Source: Yponomeuta sedellus
Taxonomy: Eukaryota > Arthropoda > Insecta > Lepidoptera > Yponomeutidae
DNA: 64,000 bases
NCBI GenBank assembly: GCA_934045075.1
Contig: OW203738.1
Coordinates: 5,509,487-5,573,486, forward strand
Reading direction: 5' to 3'
In this document: positions 33,340 to 44,344 of the stretch, piece by piece
Numbering within the stretch: position 1 is the first letter of the stretch
Layout: the number at the start of each line of letters is the position of its first letter
The notes under the pieces: model-generated
Database searches by the model: none
What the model saw: only the letters and a program-made list of their open reading frames with translations
What the model was told of the DNA's origin: nothing
Position numbers and translations under genes: made by a program

Positions 33340-34045
33340 CCTTTAAACTATATGTAACGAAGTTTTAAACATTACCATCATACATTCATTACATATGTGT
33401 AATGTATGAAGAAAATGCGGTTTTGGAAGCGCACACCAGAATAGTATTTCTTAATGATTTGCGATACTCATACATAGTTATATATTAAACGTCAGGAAAT
33501 AAGGTTATTACGTTTTATCTAATAACTAATCGCGTCCGTTTAATAATCCGTTTAATATATAACCACGCCAGAATAGCTCGCACATGGTAGATTTTTTCCT
33601 ACTTACTTGACACTTATCTTCATATTTTTGACAATTCAGACAATATCTTTATAAATTGTAGTCAATGCGTTATTCTGATATATAAGCTATATTATTGTAA
33701 AGTTTGTAACGTTTTATAACTTTTATAATTAATAAATAAACTCTGGAACGACTTCAGATGTGGTTTTATTTGTAGATTTAGTATAATATTTTAATAAAAC
33801 AGAAAAAACTGGATAAAAAACGGATAAGCAGGTAATCTGGTCAAGGGTAAAGTCGTAGTGAATGAAAAATGAGGGAAGTCGAAGAATGAGTGACAAAATT
33901 TAAATATTTGAAAATGATAGATAGAAAAAGAAATAAAAATGGTGTAAAGAGGTTTGCACCGTTACAAGTTTTATTAAAATCCATTCAGTAGTTTTTATGT
34001 GAAAGAGTAACATATTTCGTGTTCATAATATTAGTAGGATTAATA
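33340..34045 (+). mobile_element. F fragment and repeat K2 pieces
   Basis: 33470-33570: F with inverted ends (agttatatattaaac / gtttaatatataac). 33590-33725 and 33960-34045: K2 text shared with 40030-40335 ('ttataaattgtag', 'ttattctgatatataagcta', 'atccattcagtag', 'ataatattagtaggat'). Confidence 0.5.
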
Positions 34046-34085
34046 ACATAGTCCTCAATATTTTATAATGATAATCTGAGAATAT

Positions 34086-34222
34086 TTAGTTAGCCTGTTT
34101 TGTGTCACACTGCTGGGCAAAGGCCTCCCCCCTCTTTCTCCATTCCGTTCTGTCCAGCGCCACCTGTGACCAATCTCGGAGATGATTGTCGAGGTCATCC
34201 CGCCATCTCCGTCGCGTCGTGG
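34086..34222 (-). pseudogene. LINE reverse-transcriptase C-terminus (about 45 codons)
   Basis: Stop-free minus frame to TAA: 'RRRWRDDLDNHLRDWSQVAL' and 'DRTEWRKRGEAFAQQCD', the RTE/craft-type LINE ending (R.W.DDL..., W...GEA..QQ). No upstream RT domain. Confidence 0.65.
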
Positions 34223-34524
34223 TATTAGTATATCATCATCTGAGAATATACTAATAGACAAAGCTTTTGCAGACACAACCTCACTAACTTGTTTCAGGAA
34301 TTAGGAAACGCTCATTTTAGAGAGAACAACTGTATAAGAGGGTAATTTGACCACATTATTTTATCATTAGCATTGTTCTTTTAACATACTTGAGTATAGA
34401 TAGTTCGATAATTCTTTCTTTCATACCCAAAATGGTAGGCCACACATACTTCATTTACTGCAGTAGTATTTATGTAGATGTATATATGTTAACCACTATC
34501 GCTACCACCATCACGTTGCTGTTT

Positions 34525-35170
34525 TAGATAGAGATAGAGAACACTTTATTACACTATTTTTATTTTTAATGCACTAACCCGTGCTAAGGAACAAATTTAA
34601 AAACCTATTTAGAGGCTAAAAATTTTTCACCCATGCCGGGATTCGAGCCCGCAACCTCTGGCTATCCGTACCAGCGCTCTACCAATTGAGCCAATGGGCG
34701 ACTCACGGCATCAGTGAAATTTCGAACCTCTTTACAATATTCTCTGTATTACGTACAGGCAGCGACATCAGTGCATTAAAAATAAAAATAGTGTAATCAT
34801 GTGAGCACAGTGATATCGTTCCGATGTTAAACCTAACTGCAAAGTAGGTAGTCGGGGCTGTAAGTAATGCAATTTGCTTAAGTCAGATGTCGCTGCCTGT
34901 ACGTAATACAGAGAATATTGTAAAGAGGTTCGAAATTTCACTGATGCCGTGAGTCGCCCATTGGCTCAATTGGTAGAGCGCTGGTACGGATAGCCAGAGG
35001 TTGCGGGTTCGAATCCCGGCATGGGTGAAATTTTTAGCCTCTAAATAGGTTTTTGAACACTTTATTGTACATAAAAATGGAAATTACACAGATATTTCTT
35101 AACCTAAGAATACAGACGGCGGCCCTATCACTAAAAGTGATCTCTTCCAGGCAACCTTCGGATGAACTGG
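34525..35170 (-). mobile_element. LINE L 3' end split by a SINE A inverted unit
   Basis: 'gatagagatagagaacactt tatt' (34527-34550) and 'gaacactttattgtacata' onward to 'gcggccctatcactaaaagt gatctcttccaggcaac' (35055-35165) form one reversed L tail. It is interrupted by 34551-35054, with 'gaacactttatt' duplicated. Confidence 0.8.
34551..35054. mobile_element. SINE A full-length inverted (antisense-sense) unit, 504 bp, 12-bp TSD
   Basis: Antisense arm 34599-34769 and sense arm 34886-35054 are inverted repeats with one substitution and a 2-nt indel. Both carry the variant ggTacgg where the other copies have ggCacgg. A-box 'tggctcaattggtagagcg' and B-box 'ggttcgaatcc' are intact in the sense arm. 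The centre (34770-34885) includes a reversed repeat of the left end ('agtgcattaaaaataaaaat'). TSD gaacactttatt at 34539-34550 and 35055-35066. Confidence 0.85.
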
Positions 35171-36475
35171 ACTAATACATTAGAGAAGGAAGTAGATGTA
35201 CAAAAAAAAACATAGAAAACTTTATTTCAGAGGTTCCAAGTACATGCCTCAATAACAGTTTGAATAAATAAAATTATCAACAGATACATACAAATAATTT
35301 ACACAAATAAAAATAAAAATGAATATTATATATAAATACACATTGAAACTTCCACACTGAAATGTCACCGTTGAATATTTTTCCACCGTCAATGTTTAGA
35401 ATATTCCGCTCCACTCCACCTACTGCTGCCGTGACTTGACTCTCTAACAACCACGAGCTCGAGTAAATTAGTGCCGTGTCCCTTACCACCCCCTAGTAAA
35501 AGCAAAATAAAGCCCGGCCAATTAAACATTCAGCCCGGGTACCATACGTCAATCTTACTTCCGACCTAAGACCGATGGTCAGCGAAGACGGTCGCCGGCA
35601 AGATATGCTCGAATTAATATTCATACGCCACAGTCAGGTGGATGTCACTGGCTGAAAAGGGTGGGTTTTGCGACTGCCCAGTGGGGGAGAAGGGAGAGGG
35701 GTAGACAAGACAGAGTATAACGGTTAAGAGAGCTTGTCTCTGGGAGGCCCGAATGGTGTAAGAATATTATTTCACGAATTGCAAAACATTTTTGCTTTTC
35801 GTGAAATTAGACTTTTAAGTTGCATTGTATCCTTTTGACACGGTTTCCATTACATACAAAATAGTTATTGAGTGTTTGACAATATTTACATAATATATAG
35901 TCGTAATATATTTTATAGCTGCTGCATCTAATTTCGTTCTCTTACTTCTCATGATTATTTTGGATATAATAGTGTATTAAATCGTTGTATTTCTGGGAAG
36001 CAATTGCATAGTTACATATGAATCAAAAGCTACACATTCTTATCATTTTAGGTTTTTACGTTTACAATTTTTGTTGGTGTAAAATTTTGACGATTGCGGC
36101 ATCATTTTGTCGTTTTGAGACGATATTTTTGTCTAGAATTACTAATTTGTGTAACTGTCATTATCATTACCTTATCGATATTAAATTACCTGTTGCCTCC
36201 CGTCAGGTACGCGGAGTATTTTACGGGCAGATTTATTTAATAAAAATGCAAATAAACATGCAGATTAAATAATTTAACCTTCACCTAAAATAAAAATAAA
36301 ACCAGCGATGTATCCCTCCAGAATATAGGCTTGATTGTATGTAATGTAATACATCAAAAGTAAACCTTCTTAATTGTACTGTTCTTCTTGAAAAAACATG
36401 AAACCTAACATAAACGTTCACCCAACAGGGTGACTTTGTCCCAAAAAGCATCTCTTTATTTTTGAGATAAAGGAA
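35171..36475. other. Single-copy sequence
   Basis: 35390-35760 is GC-richer with no complete exon signature; the remainder is AT-rich. Confidence 0.3.
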
Positions 36476-36479
36476 TACC

Positions 36480-36900
36480 AAAAATGGCTTGTCCACTTCT
36501 TTGTCCAAGATGGTAAGGTGATAAGACAAGAAGGGGGCAGTGCACGCAGAACGAGTCCCTTGTGTTATCATCAAAATTTACTGGCAACCTCTGTGGCGTA
36601 GCGTAGCGCATCTGCCTACCATGCAAGAGGTCCCGAGTTCGAACCCGGGCTGAGGACAAAAAAACCCAGATCTTGGATGTTTACATGTTTGTGATGTCGT
36701 TCTTTCTGGGTTCCACGAAACAGGGGATCCTAGTGTGGGGCCAGGAGCAATGTGTGTGCCTGTATGTAAATGATATGTCAACCGCCTTTACTGGCAACAC
36801 TTGCCACCTTTCCTTGACCGACTGTCCCTTCTACTTGTCTCACCTCTTTGCTCAAAGGGTGGCAAGACAAGAAGCGGGCAGTGCGGGCAATACGGGTCCC
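36480..36900. repeat. Local duplication interrupted by SINE D
   Basis: 36500-36565 ('ggtaaggtgataagacaaga agggggcagtgc..cgagtcccttgtgtt') resembles 36840-36905 ('gggtggcaagacaagaagcg ggcagtgc..cgggtcccttgtctt'). Confidence 0.55.
36589..36786 (+). mobile_element. SINE family D with 12-bp TSD
   Basis: 'ctctgtggcgtagcg' head, B-box 'gagttcgaacccgggc', 'acccagatcttggatgttta', 'gatcctagtgtggggccag'. TSD 'tttactggcaac' at 36577-36588 and 36787-36798. Confidence 0.85.
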
Positions 36901-37236
36901 TTGTCTTATCTCGGCCCACGCCTCAGGAGCCGAGCTGATGGATTAACTTCATTGTTCCGTTCGCGCCGAGTGACTTGGAATTTATAATTACGTGTTGCCA
37001 ACTGGTTGCTAGGGAGTTTTTCTTTACGAGTATGCACTTAGGTGGCGGTAGGGTGGTTTTTGCCCGGGCTGTAACGACGTGATGGAGCAGGGCTATGAAA
37101 AATTTAACAGGGATGGAATGGTTGGTATCCTCGGCTTTAATGTAATTTATAACGTAATAAATAGAAACCAAAAGGTGTCGTTATCAACTGGTAATGTTTA
37201 AGACATGATACTATACAACCAGCACCTTCATTATGC

Positions 37237-37482
37237 AACTTACCATGTATACATCTGTGTGCGAATGCGAAAAATTAAAAAAAAATGCCGTATACGGCAG
37301 AGCTAAGACAATTTTCCGCAATTTTCTCCCTATCCAGGAGGCGTAATATATATCCCACAAACTGGATACCCCATTCTAGTAGATATCTGATAAGTGACAG
37401 TGATATTTAGCAACAGAAATATCTACTGGACAAAATCCGGTAGATATTTCGTTTTTCCACACAGATGTATACGTGGAAAGTT
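37237..37482. mobile_element. TIR element (246 bp, 25-bp TIRs)
   Basis: 37237-37261 and 37458-37482 are inverted repeats with two mismatches (core gtatacatctgtgtg). The interior has inverted gatatct/agatatc motifs. No coding capacity. Confidence 0.65.
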
Positions 37483-37895
37483 ATATAAACAAGGCGTTGT
37501 TACTGAAATAACGCAAAATCTAAATACCTGACCAACCGAAAAAGGTCATCACAAACATGGAAAAAACCTCTAAGTATTTTATTGCCTTAGTTTCCTTAGT
37601 TAATGGACAATCGTTAATTTATAAATAAAATCGGGCAAAAAATGTAAACCCTGTTAACCCCGAAAACCGAAACATCCTTAAGACACTGGGAAAACCCGCC
37701 AACTCACTCGTGCAAAGTAAAACCCTTCCGAGTAAGTGGATACAATTTCCTCAAGATACTCAAAGTCATTGCTGAGCCTCACATATGTCACCCGAAATCG
37801 GCCCCTAAGTGGTTGGGAATAGGGTACCGGGTTGTGGAAAAAAACGGGACTTACGCGAGGCTGTTTTGGCTGCGTTTTTTTGTATGTTTATAAGA
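37483..37895. other. AT-rich, nothing supported
   Basis: No feature recognised. Confidence 0.3.
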
Positions 37896-37899
37896 TAAG

Positions 37900-38165
37900 A
37901 TATGAATATTCTTTATTGTACACCATAAAAAAACAATCGTAAAAAATACAGTTGCTGCCAGTACGTAACACAGAGAGTATTTTAAAGAGGTTTGAAATTT
38001 CTCTGATGCCAGTAAGTCGCCCATTAGCTCAGTTGGGAGAGCGCTGGCTGGCCATAGGTCGCGGGTTCGAGTCCCAGGATGGCTGGAATTTTCACCCTCT
38101 ATTATAAACATACAGTACAACTGGCGGCCTTATTGCTTAAAGCAATTTCTTCCAAACAACCTACG
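37900..38165. mobile_element. LINE L 3' end (-) split by sense SINE A
   Basis: 37905-37950 'gaatattctttattgtacac' and 38106-38165 'tacaactggcggccttattg ..ttcttcca' are one reversed L tail. 37957-38105 is SINE A ('agtacgtaacacagagagta', 'gtcgcgggttcgagtccca'). Short TSD 'atacag'. Confidence 0.7.
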
Positions 38166-38595
38166 ATGGAGGGTTGCTGAAAGAAAATACATGCTAACAA
38201 CCACATATCTATCTTTCGTTTTGTTTATGTACAATCTTCTTCTTCTTTCGTGGCAAGAGCGTCCACTGTTCTTAAACATGTGGCTTTCAAAAACGGGTCA
38301 CTGCGATTGCACTGGGTAATGGGTCCATTAGATCTTGCGGGCTGCACTGTAGAGCTTTAGGGCTGACATGAAGATTCAATGTTGTTTGTGCAGCTCTACA
38401 TTGGCACGAGATATATGCATCTTCAGGCAGGATCCCCAGTAATCAATAGTTATAATAATTTATGTAAAATGTTGTTATGTTTCGGCACAATAAATATGTA
38501 AGCGCACAACTGGGCCCATAAGAATTGGCAACCTATTAAGTTTCTTTTCTTGTTTTTTAGGTTACGAGCATTTTTGTGAAGTTGCAGTAGTAATA
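38166..38595. other. Single-copy sequence
   Basis: Nothing recognised. Confidence 0.3.
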
Positions 38596-38597
38596 TT

Positions 38598-38760
38598 AGC
38601 TGAAAGAAAATATCGCAGGAGAACCTAAATGTCTGAGATGTTCACATACCTTTAAATTGCTAATCCGCGGTAGCCATGCGTGGTAATTAAAGCCATACTC
38701 TCTTTCTGAGGAGAGGTCTGTACCTTACAGTGGTCCTTATATAAGCGACCTGCAAGGCAT
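38598..38760 (+). mobile_element. SINE G (type 2), truncated
   Basis: 'gctgaaagaaaatatcgcag', 'ccgcggtagccatgcgtggt aattaaagccatac', 'ggtctgtaccttacagtgg'. Confidence 0.65.
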
Positions 38761-39119
38761 ATGCCGTTTCTTAAAAAGAGAGAGACAGACAAAGAGAAAC
38801 AGTCCATACTATTTCTCTGTCATACTCTGAAATTTGTGCTGGCATGGTTTTAAGAAGAAGATACAACTATCAAACGCTACAAAACGCAGTCCCGTGAGTC
38901 ACAGCCAGCCAAACAGTTAAAGGGTGGGGTGTGCCGGGGCATAAATGATCGCGGCGCGGAGTGACGAAGACAAATGACAATCGGCCGTCGAACTACCAAC
39001 AAGATAAGATAGCCTCGCACAAATTAGGTGCGTTTTGAATGCCACGTTGGCACCGCTAGAAGGTCCTCGCAGTGCGTATACTGCGAATATCGTACCCATG
39101 GAACTAATGTCTACTTGAA

Positions 39120-39470
39120 TCATAAATTCGATACTAACCTTTCTATGTCCCCATTGCTGGAACACGGTTTTTTTCCTGAATCCTAAGAAGGTTAAACATA
39201 CCACGGGGGTCAAGACAGTGGCGGGTCTTACTGTCAGAAGTTATCAAGCCAGCCATAAGGCCTCTCACATGGCTTAACGACTGCCATTATATGACAGCCG
39301 GCACCCACGGCTTGACGTGCCTTGCGAATCACGGAAGCGCTCGGAATAATGCCACTAGCGGAAGTAACGAGACCGACACCCATCCTGCACCTGACCGCGC
39401 CTGTTGTTGCTTAACTCGAGTGATTGATTCCAATCACTGGGTTTGGCTAGGCCACGAGCGTTTCCCGTCC
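39120..39470 (-). mobile_element. SINE family B, near full length
   Basis: Reversed B from 'ctatgtccccattgctggaa' through 'gacagccggcaccc' to the 5S-like head 'cacccatcctgcacctgacc gcgcctgttgttgcttaact' and 'ggccacgagcg'. Confidence 0.8.
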
Positions 39471-39479
39471 TGTTTAGCA

Positions 39480-40025
39480 GAGTGAATATGTAAAAAAAAA
39501 CTAAAATATCATTTTACTGAAAAAAAAACTCTGTAAGCCACGCGAAAGACGTCACGGGTAAAAGCCAGTTATTAATAAACAAGAGAGCCATTCTCGTAAA
39601 AATCATGTCACTTTTGCAAGTGGACATTCTGTACTTCACCTGCCTAACTTGCGTTTCAACCCTCTAACGTCTTGGCATATTTTTCACTGTCCAACTGCGG
39701 TTTGCGTTGAAGGGTTAAAGTTTCGAATTGAGGCCAAGACTTCGGCCTAATGGGTGGAGATTAGGCCTCCCGGTTGATTAGGGATGACGTACTTAATGAG
39801 AATTTTTAAGGATGCTTCTGGCGGCTTTTAAGTCAGTTTCAGTTTGTAAGACAGTGACCCCGGTTGGTTCATCCTATGGTCATTTACTTCCAAAAATGTT
39901 TGTATTATAATACTCGGGCAGTACCTATTGCATTAAATATAATGGACATTATTTACTGCAGAACAATCATTTACCGGAGCAAAATTGTTGAAGGAAGTGA
40001 ATCGCAAATTATATTAAATTATGTA
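39480..40025. other. No supported feature
   Basis: Single-copy by eye. Confidence 0.3.
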
Positions 40026-40029
40026 CTAC

Positions 40030-40335
40030 TACTGGCTAGTGCCCGCGACTTCGTCCGCGCAGGATTAGTATTTCGAGTAGTTTATATTAGCGTGGCGTAG
40101 AACAGACCTAACATTATGACATAAGAATTATCACTTAACAAATTTTTGGGTCGCATATGAAATATATCACACAATACCTCCATAAATTGTAGCCTATATG
40201 TTATTCTAATGTATTAACTATATTGTTATAAAGTTTCATTATAATCCATTCAGTAGTTTGTACGTGAAAGAAAAACAAGCATGCATCCATCCATGCTAAC
40301 AAACTTCCGCGTTTGTAATATTAGTAGGAAGTAGG
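40030..40335 (+). mobile_element. Repeat K2
   Basis: 'ctagtgcccgcgacttcgtc cgcg' to 'ccgcgtttgtaatattagta ggaa', sharing its middle with 33590-34045. A layout common in lepidopteran genomes. Confidence 0.6.
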
Positions 40336-40366
40336 ATGTGTGAGCAAATAAACAATAGATTTCATT

Positions 40367-40503
40367 ATGCTATTTTTATTTTTAATGCACTAACCCGTGC
40401 TAAGGACAATTTTAAAAACCTATTTAGAGGCTAAAAATTCCACCCATGCCGGGATTCAAACCCGCGCTCTTTCTAACTTTTTAGCCTCTAAATAGGTTTT
40501 TAA
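40367..40503. mobile_element. SINE A inverted unit, internally deleted, 13-bp TSD
   Basis: Antisense long tail and B-box region (40370-40475) joined to sense 'tttttagcctctaaataggt ttttaa' (40477-40503). Identical 'aatagatttcatt' at 40354-40366 and 40504-40516. Confidence 0.85.
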
Positions 40504-40784
40504 AATAGATTTCATTGCTAATACCATTTCTTTTAAAGTACTTATAGCTACAAAGTGTGCTTCACACATATAAGCCACCACTGCTCCTCTTCTGTAAACG
40601 TCCAAGCCACAGTAATAGTCCGAAAATTAACTCTGACCGCATATAAATACATTAAGGCAATCCATTTTATTTTGTGGTCCAAGTTTTGGGCAATCCGGCA
40701 CTTTGCAGCTAATTATTACTATTAACATGTTTTTGAATAAAACTTTCGTAAGCACAACAGTGTGAGACGAGCAACCGACTGTAA

Positions 40785-40985
40785 ACGACCCACTGCGTTG
40801 TACAGGCCTTCTTTCAAGGAGAAAGTATGGGCTTAATTATCACGCGTGCCCACCGCGGATTGGCAATTTCAAGCGCTGATGTATTTAAATACCTCAGACA
40901 CTCGAGTTTTCTCACGAAGTTTTCCTTCACGGTTAGCAGTTAACAATTGCTACTATAACTTACAATAGAAAACATAGTCGTACCT
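40785..40985 (-). mobile_element. SINE G (type 2)
   Basis: 'caggccttctttcaaggaga', 'ttatcacgcgtgcccaccgc ggatt', 'acctcagacactcgagtttt ctcacgaag', then reversed mid-body. Confidence 0.7.
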
Positions 40986-41109
40986 GCCCACACCTTATTG
41001 CAAGTAAGTTAATAAAAGCATTGGCATTATTTAATTAATATAGATAATTATCATAGGTAATCTATCTAACCTTTGAACATATTGGTAGAGGGTCTTAAAA
41101 CATAATAAT

Positions 41110-41870
41110 AGTAAATAATCTCAATTCGCTTCAGAACTAGCCCATACGAACTACGTAACCGTAAGCCGGGTGGCAAGGCAATTGCCCAAGTAGAATCTGT
41201 AGGTGAGACGGACGGTATGAGAATCCGTTCTGATGCGAACGGAAAAATCTCCGTTCGCTTTAGAACTAGCCCATATGAACTACGTAACCGTAACACGGGT
41301 GGCAAAGCAAATGCCCAATTAGGATCTGTAGGTGGGACGGAGGATATGAGGGTCCGTTTTGAAGCGAATGGAAAAATCTCCTTTCGCTTCAGATCTAGCC
41401 CATATGAACTACGTAACTGTAAGACGGGTGGCAAAGCAAATGCCCAAATAGGATCTGTAGGTAGGACAGAGGATTCGAGGATCCGTTCTGAAGCGAACGG
41501 AAAAATCTCCGTTCGCTTCAGAACTAGCCCATACGAACTACGTAAAAGTAAGCCGGGTGGCAAGGTAAATGCCCAAGTAGGATCTGTAGGTAGGACGGAG
41601 AATATGAGGATCCGTTCTGAAGCGAACGGAAAAATCTCCGTTCGCTTCAGAACTAGCCCATACGAACTACGTAAAAGTAAACCGGGTGGCAAAGCAAATG
41701 CCCAAATAGGATCTGTAGGTGGGACAGAGGATTCGAGGATCCGTTCTGAAGCAAACGGAAAAATCTCCGTTCGCTTCAGAACTAGCCCATACGAACTACG
41801 TAACCGTAAGACGGGTGGTAAAGCAAATGCCTGAGTAGGATCTGTAGGTGGGACGGAGGATGACTCGAGG
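41110..41870. repeat. 129-bp minisatellite, about 6 units, each with a 40-bp hairpin
   Basis: Unit starts near 41217, 41346, 41475, 41604 and 41733, with partial units on both sides. Best-preserved units contain two exact 17-bp arms (e.g. 41484-41500 and 41507-41523) with loop aaaatc. 129 = 43 codons and no unit holds a stop in one frame of either strand, so long frames exist on both strands (41217-41834 +, 41066-41947 -). Neither resembles a known protein. Confidence 0.9.
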
Positions 41871-41994
41871 GTAGTGTTTTCTGATTTGAAATGGGTTATG
41901 TCCAGTTTGCGTAGCATTCGGCGGTTACCAGAGGTGGCTGCGTGCATTCAGTGCTGGAATGTAAGTTGAACAATTATATTATTTGGATAAATAA

Positions 41995-42290
41995 AATATG
42001 GGCTTTATTACCACGCGTGTACACCACGGATCAGCAATTTCAAGCGCTGATGTATTTGAACACCTCAGACATTCAGGTTTACTAACGATGTGTTCCTTCA
42101 CCGTTAACTAGTGGTATTGCTACTGTAACTTCACAAATGTACATAACTTAGAAAATAAAGTCATTGGTAAATGCCGGTACTGGGAATAGAACGTGGGTAT
42201 CTCGCTTTCGAGTCTATTGTCCTACCCACTGGGCTTACCGCGTCGTCGCCGCCACTCTAAGAGAAGGTATGTGGTCTGCAGTGATAGGTT
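41995..42290 (-). mobile_element. SINE G (type 2) with head
   Basis: Reversed body 'ttaccacgcgtgtacaccac ggat..', 'cacaaatgtacataacttag aaaataaagtcattgg', and reversed head 'gagtctattgtcctacccac tgggc'. Confidence 0.7.
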
Positions 42291-42638
42291 CATCGGCTAC
42301 ACTAAAAAAAAATATGCCTAACACATAGTTATATTATATTAAACGGCTCTATTCGCGATGATATATTTGTGTAGACCCGCTGCAATTAACCAAAAGTGTA
42401 CTTGAAGTTAGACACTGTTAATGCATTGTGGTACAATGAAAATGGCGATTTCATTTCGTTGCTGCTTCAAGTCTATGCGCGCACATACATCGAACCTTCT
42501 AGGCGTCAATGGTATGAACAAACTCCACGTGACCCGACCATGTATCTATCGTGGTACTATAATGCACTAACAGAATCGAGGCCCTGCCCTCACTACAATA
42601 AATAACTGTACTTCACCTCACTTGTACCTCACTACAAT

Positions 42639-43036
42639 AATCCGCTATTTGACTCTCTTTTCAAGTAAGTCTTAAATAGTGAATGCAAATACACGTCAAT
42701 AAAGACCCCTGGGAAGTTGTGGATTCGTGTACCCCGTGAAATTAACGTTCGAAAAACTTGGCTCAAACTTGCCGAAAGAGACCCCGATTCTTTATCGATT
42801 GAAACTCGGGTGTATTTATGTGAAGATCACTTTGATGTAAGTCCTATAATAATCAATGTCCACTGGCTCTGGCTGAAAGATGTTTGTTTACAAACGGAAG
42901 ATGCTTTCAACATGGCAGATAGCGTTTTCATAGTTCCGAATTAAAAGCGAAAAATATTTTTTTACTTTGCAAATTTTGCAGCTATAGGAAATATTCATTT
43001 ATCGCCTCAAATTTGATACGAGTCAAATAGCGGATT
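42639..43036 (+). mobile_element. THAP-domain TIR element, copy 1 (398 bp)
   Basis: Ends tccgctatttgactc (42641-42655) and gagtcaaatagcgga (43020-43034) are exact inverted repeats. The interior matches 28917-29654 in the opposite direction but lacks its 280-bp leader, so it is an internally deleted relative. Confidence 0.75.
42717..42836 (+). pseudogene. THAP zinc-finger exon fragment
   Basis: In frame: 'MWIRVPREINVRKTWLKLAE', 'RDPDSLSIETRVYLCEDHFD', ending at the consensus donor GAT|GTAAGT (42834-42840). The CxxHF end and preceding Trp/Leu spacing fit a THAP C-terminal half. The N-terminal zinc cysteines are missing because of the deletion. Intron sequence after the donor is open by chance for about 35 codons. 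Confidence 0.6.
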
Positions 43037-43275
43037 GTGTGGACTTTGGTCTGCCCAATTCAAAAAACTGGTCAAACCAAACCCACGTTGCGCTGTCTAA
43101 ACATTCTCACGGCTACGTAGTGTGGGGCGGACGGTGTTCTAAATCTTAGCTCCCGCACCTCAGGGTATCGCCTCTAAAGACGCCTCAGTCACTGTGTGCA
43201 TGGAAAAGGTGGCAACTGACTGATTTTTATTCGATTTTTACATTTTGATTTTTTTATTATTTTTAGCAACATTGT

Positions 43276-43429
43276 ACGTAATACAGAGAGTATTGTACAG
43301 AGGTTCATTTCACTGATGCCGGTAAGTCACCCATTAGCTCAGTTAGGAGAGCGCATGCATGGTTAGCCAGAGGTCGCGGGTTCGAGTCCCGGCATGGGTG
43401 GAGTTTTTAGCCTCTAAATAGGTTTTTTA
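43276..43429 (+). mobile_element. SINE A, short form, 8-bp TSD
   Basis: 'acgtaatacagagagtattg' to 'cctctaaataggttttttaa' with B-box 'gggttcgagtcccggc'. 'aacattgt' flanks at 43268-43275 and 43430-43437. Confidence 0.8.
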
Positions 43430-43439
43430 AACATTGTTA

Positions 43440-43812
43440 GTTTGTTACATAATTTAAGGGCATCCACTGGTTTTAAGTATTAGCACGAATTTTGTTCGAG
43501 TATAACCATTATGGTAAGAAATAACGAAAGATAGAGATTTAACCCTGGCAGTGAAACGAAACGTTGACAAACTATTTATTTTTATTTTTTTGTCGTAGAA
43601 ATGTCGCGATTTTGTGTGATTGTAGAATAAAGGTCTCTGTTACACACGACTAAAATAAAACATTGTTGTTGTGGAAAACCTTATAGTGATTAATGGTTAT
43701 TTCCTATACTTTATTCAATTCAATAGTAAGAAAGCCTATTTGACATTAGTTGAACTAAAGAAATTTCAAACTCGAACTTCTAATGTACAATTTTTTTGTC
43801 TAGCCTAGTTAA
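43440..43812. other. No supported feature
   Basis: AT-rich, nothing recognised. Confidence 0.3.
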
Positions 43813-43814
43813 AT

Positions 43815-43920
43815 AAAGAACACTTAGTCTTTATTGTACATAATAAAATAAAATTGAGCATATACTTTTAACCTTAAAGTACAGATGGCGCCAGTCTTAT
43901 CAATCAAAACGTATACATTG
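43815..43920 (-). mobile_element. LINE L 3' end
   Basis: 'aagaacacttagtctttatt gtacataataaa', 'gatggcgccagtcttatcaa'. Confidence 0.6.
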
Positions 43921-44344
43921 TAATCCTAAATTTATAACCGATCGATTTTTGCCGAGCATTTAGTTTTTGGAATGAAATAAACACAAATTAACCTTTTTAT
44001 TTCATTGTCAGCAGGCTTATGCCTACTGACAAGCTCTACTGGTCTCCTATATTCAATTTGTGAATATAATTTAAAAATACTGAGAAATTTTATATAGGAA
44101 ACCATTAATAGCGAGCATGCATAGAAAAGTTTTTGTACTGGCGACTGCACGATAAATTGTCTATCTGTTAATTTAACCCACTGCTGGGTGCAATAAGTAC
44201 AAACTCATTGTACTAAATGGCCTTAATCCAAATATTTTAATCCATTCGTTTATGATTTGTTTATGTTCTTCCTGATTTACCATAGCCTAGGCCCAATACA
44301 ATGGAATTATGCATTTTATTAACTTTATTTAAATTCACACCGGA

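Noticed and set aside
41066..41947. 293-residue repetitive protein on the minus strand (and 205 residues on plus)
   Set aside because: Not called as CDS: both strands are open because the 129-bp unit is a multiple of three, and there is no start-site, splice or homology support. Kept as a finding.
42396..42605. 69-codon frame ending just before the THAP element
   Set aside because: Codon use is not unusual, but there is no homology I recognise and no exon boundaries.
42717..42944. 75-residue THAP protein as an intact gene
   Set aside because: Residues beyond the CEDHFD motif are read from intron after a consensus donor, and the N-terminal zinc ligands are missing.
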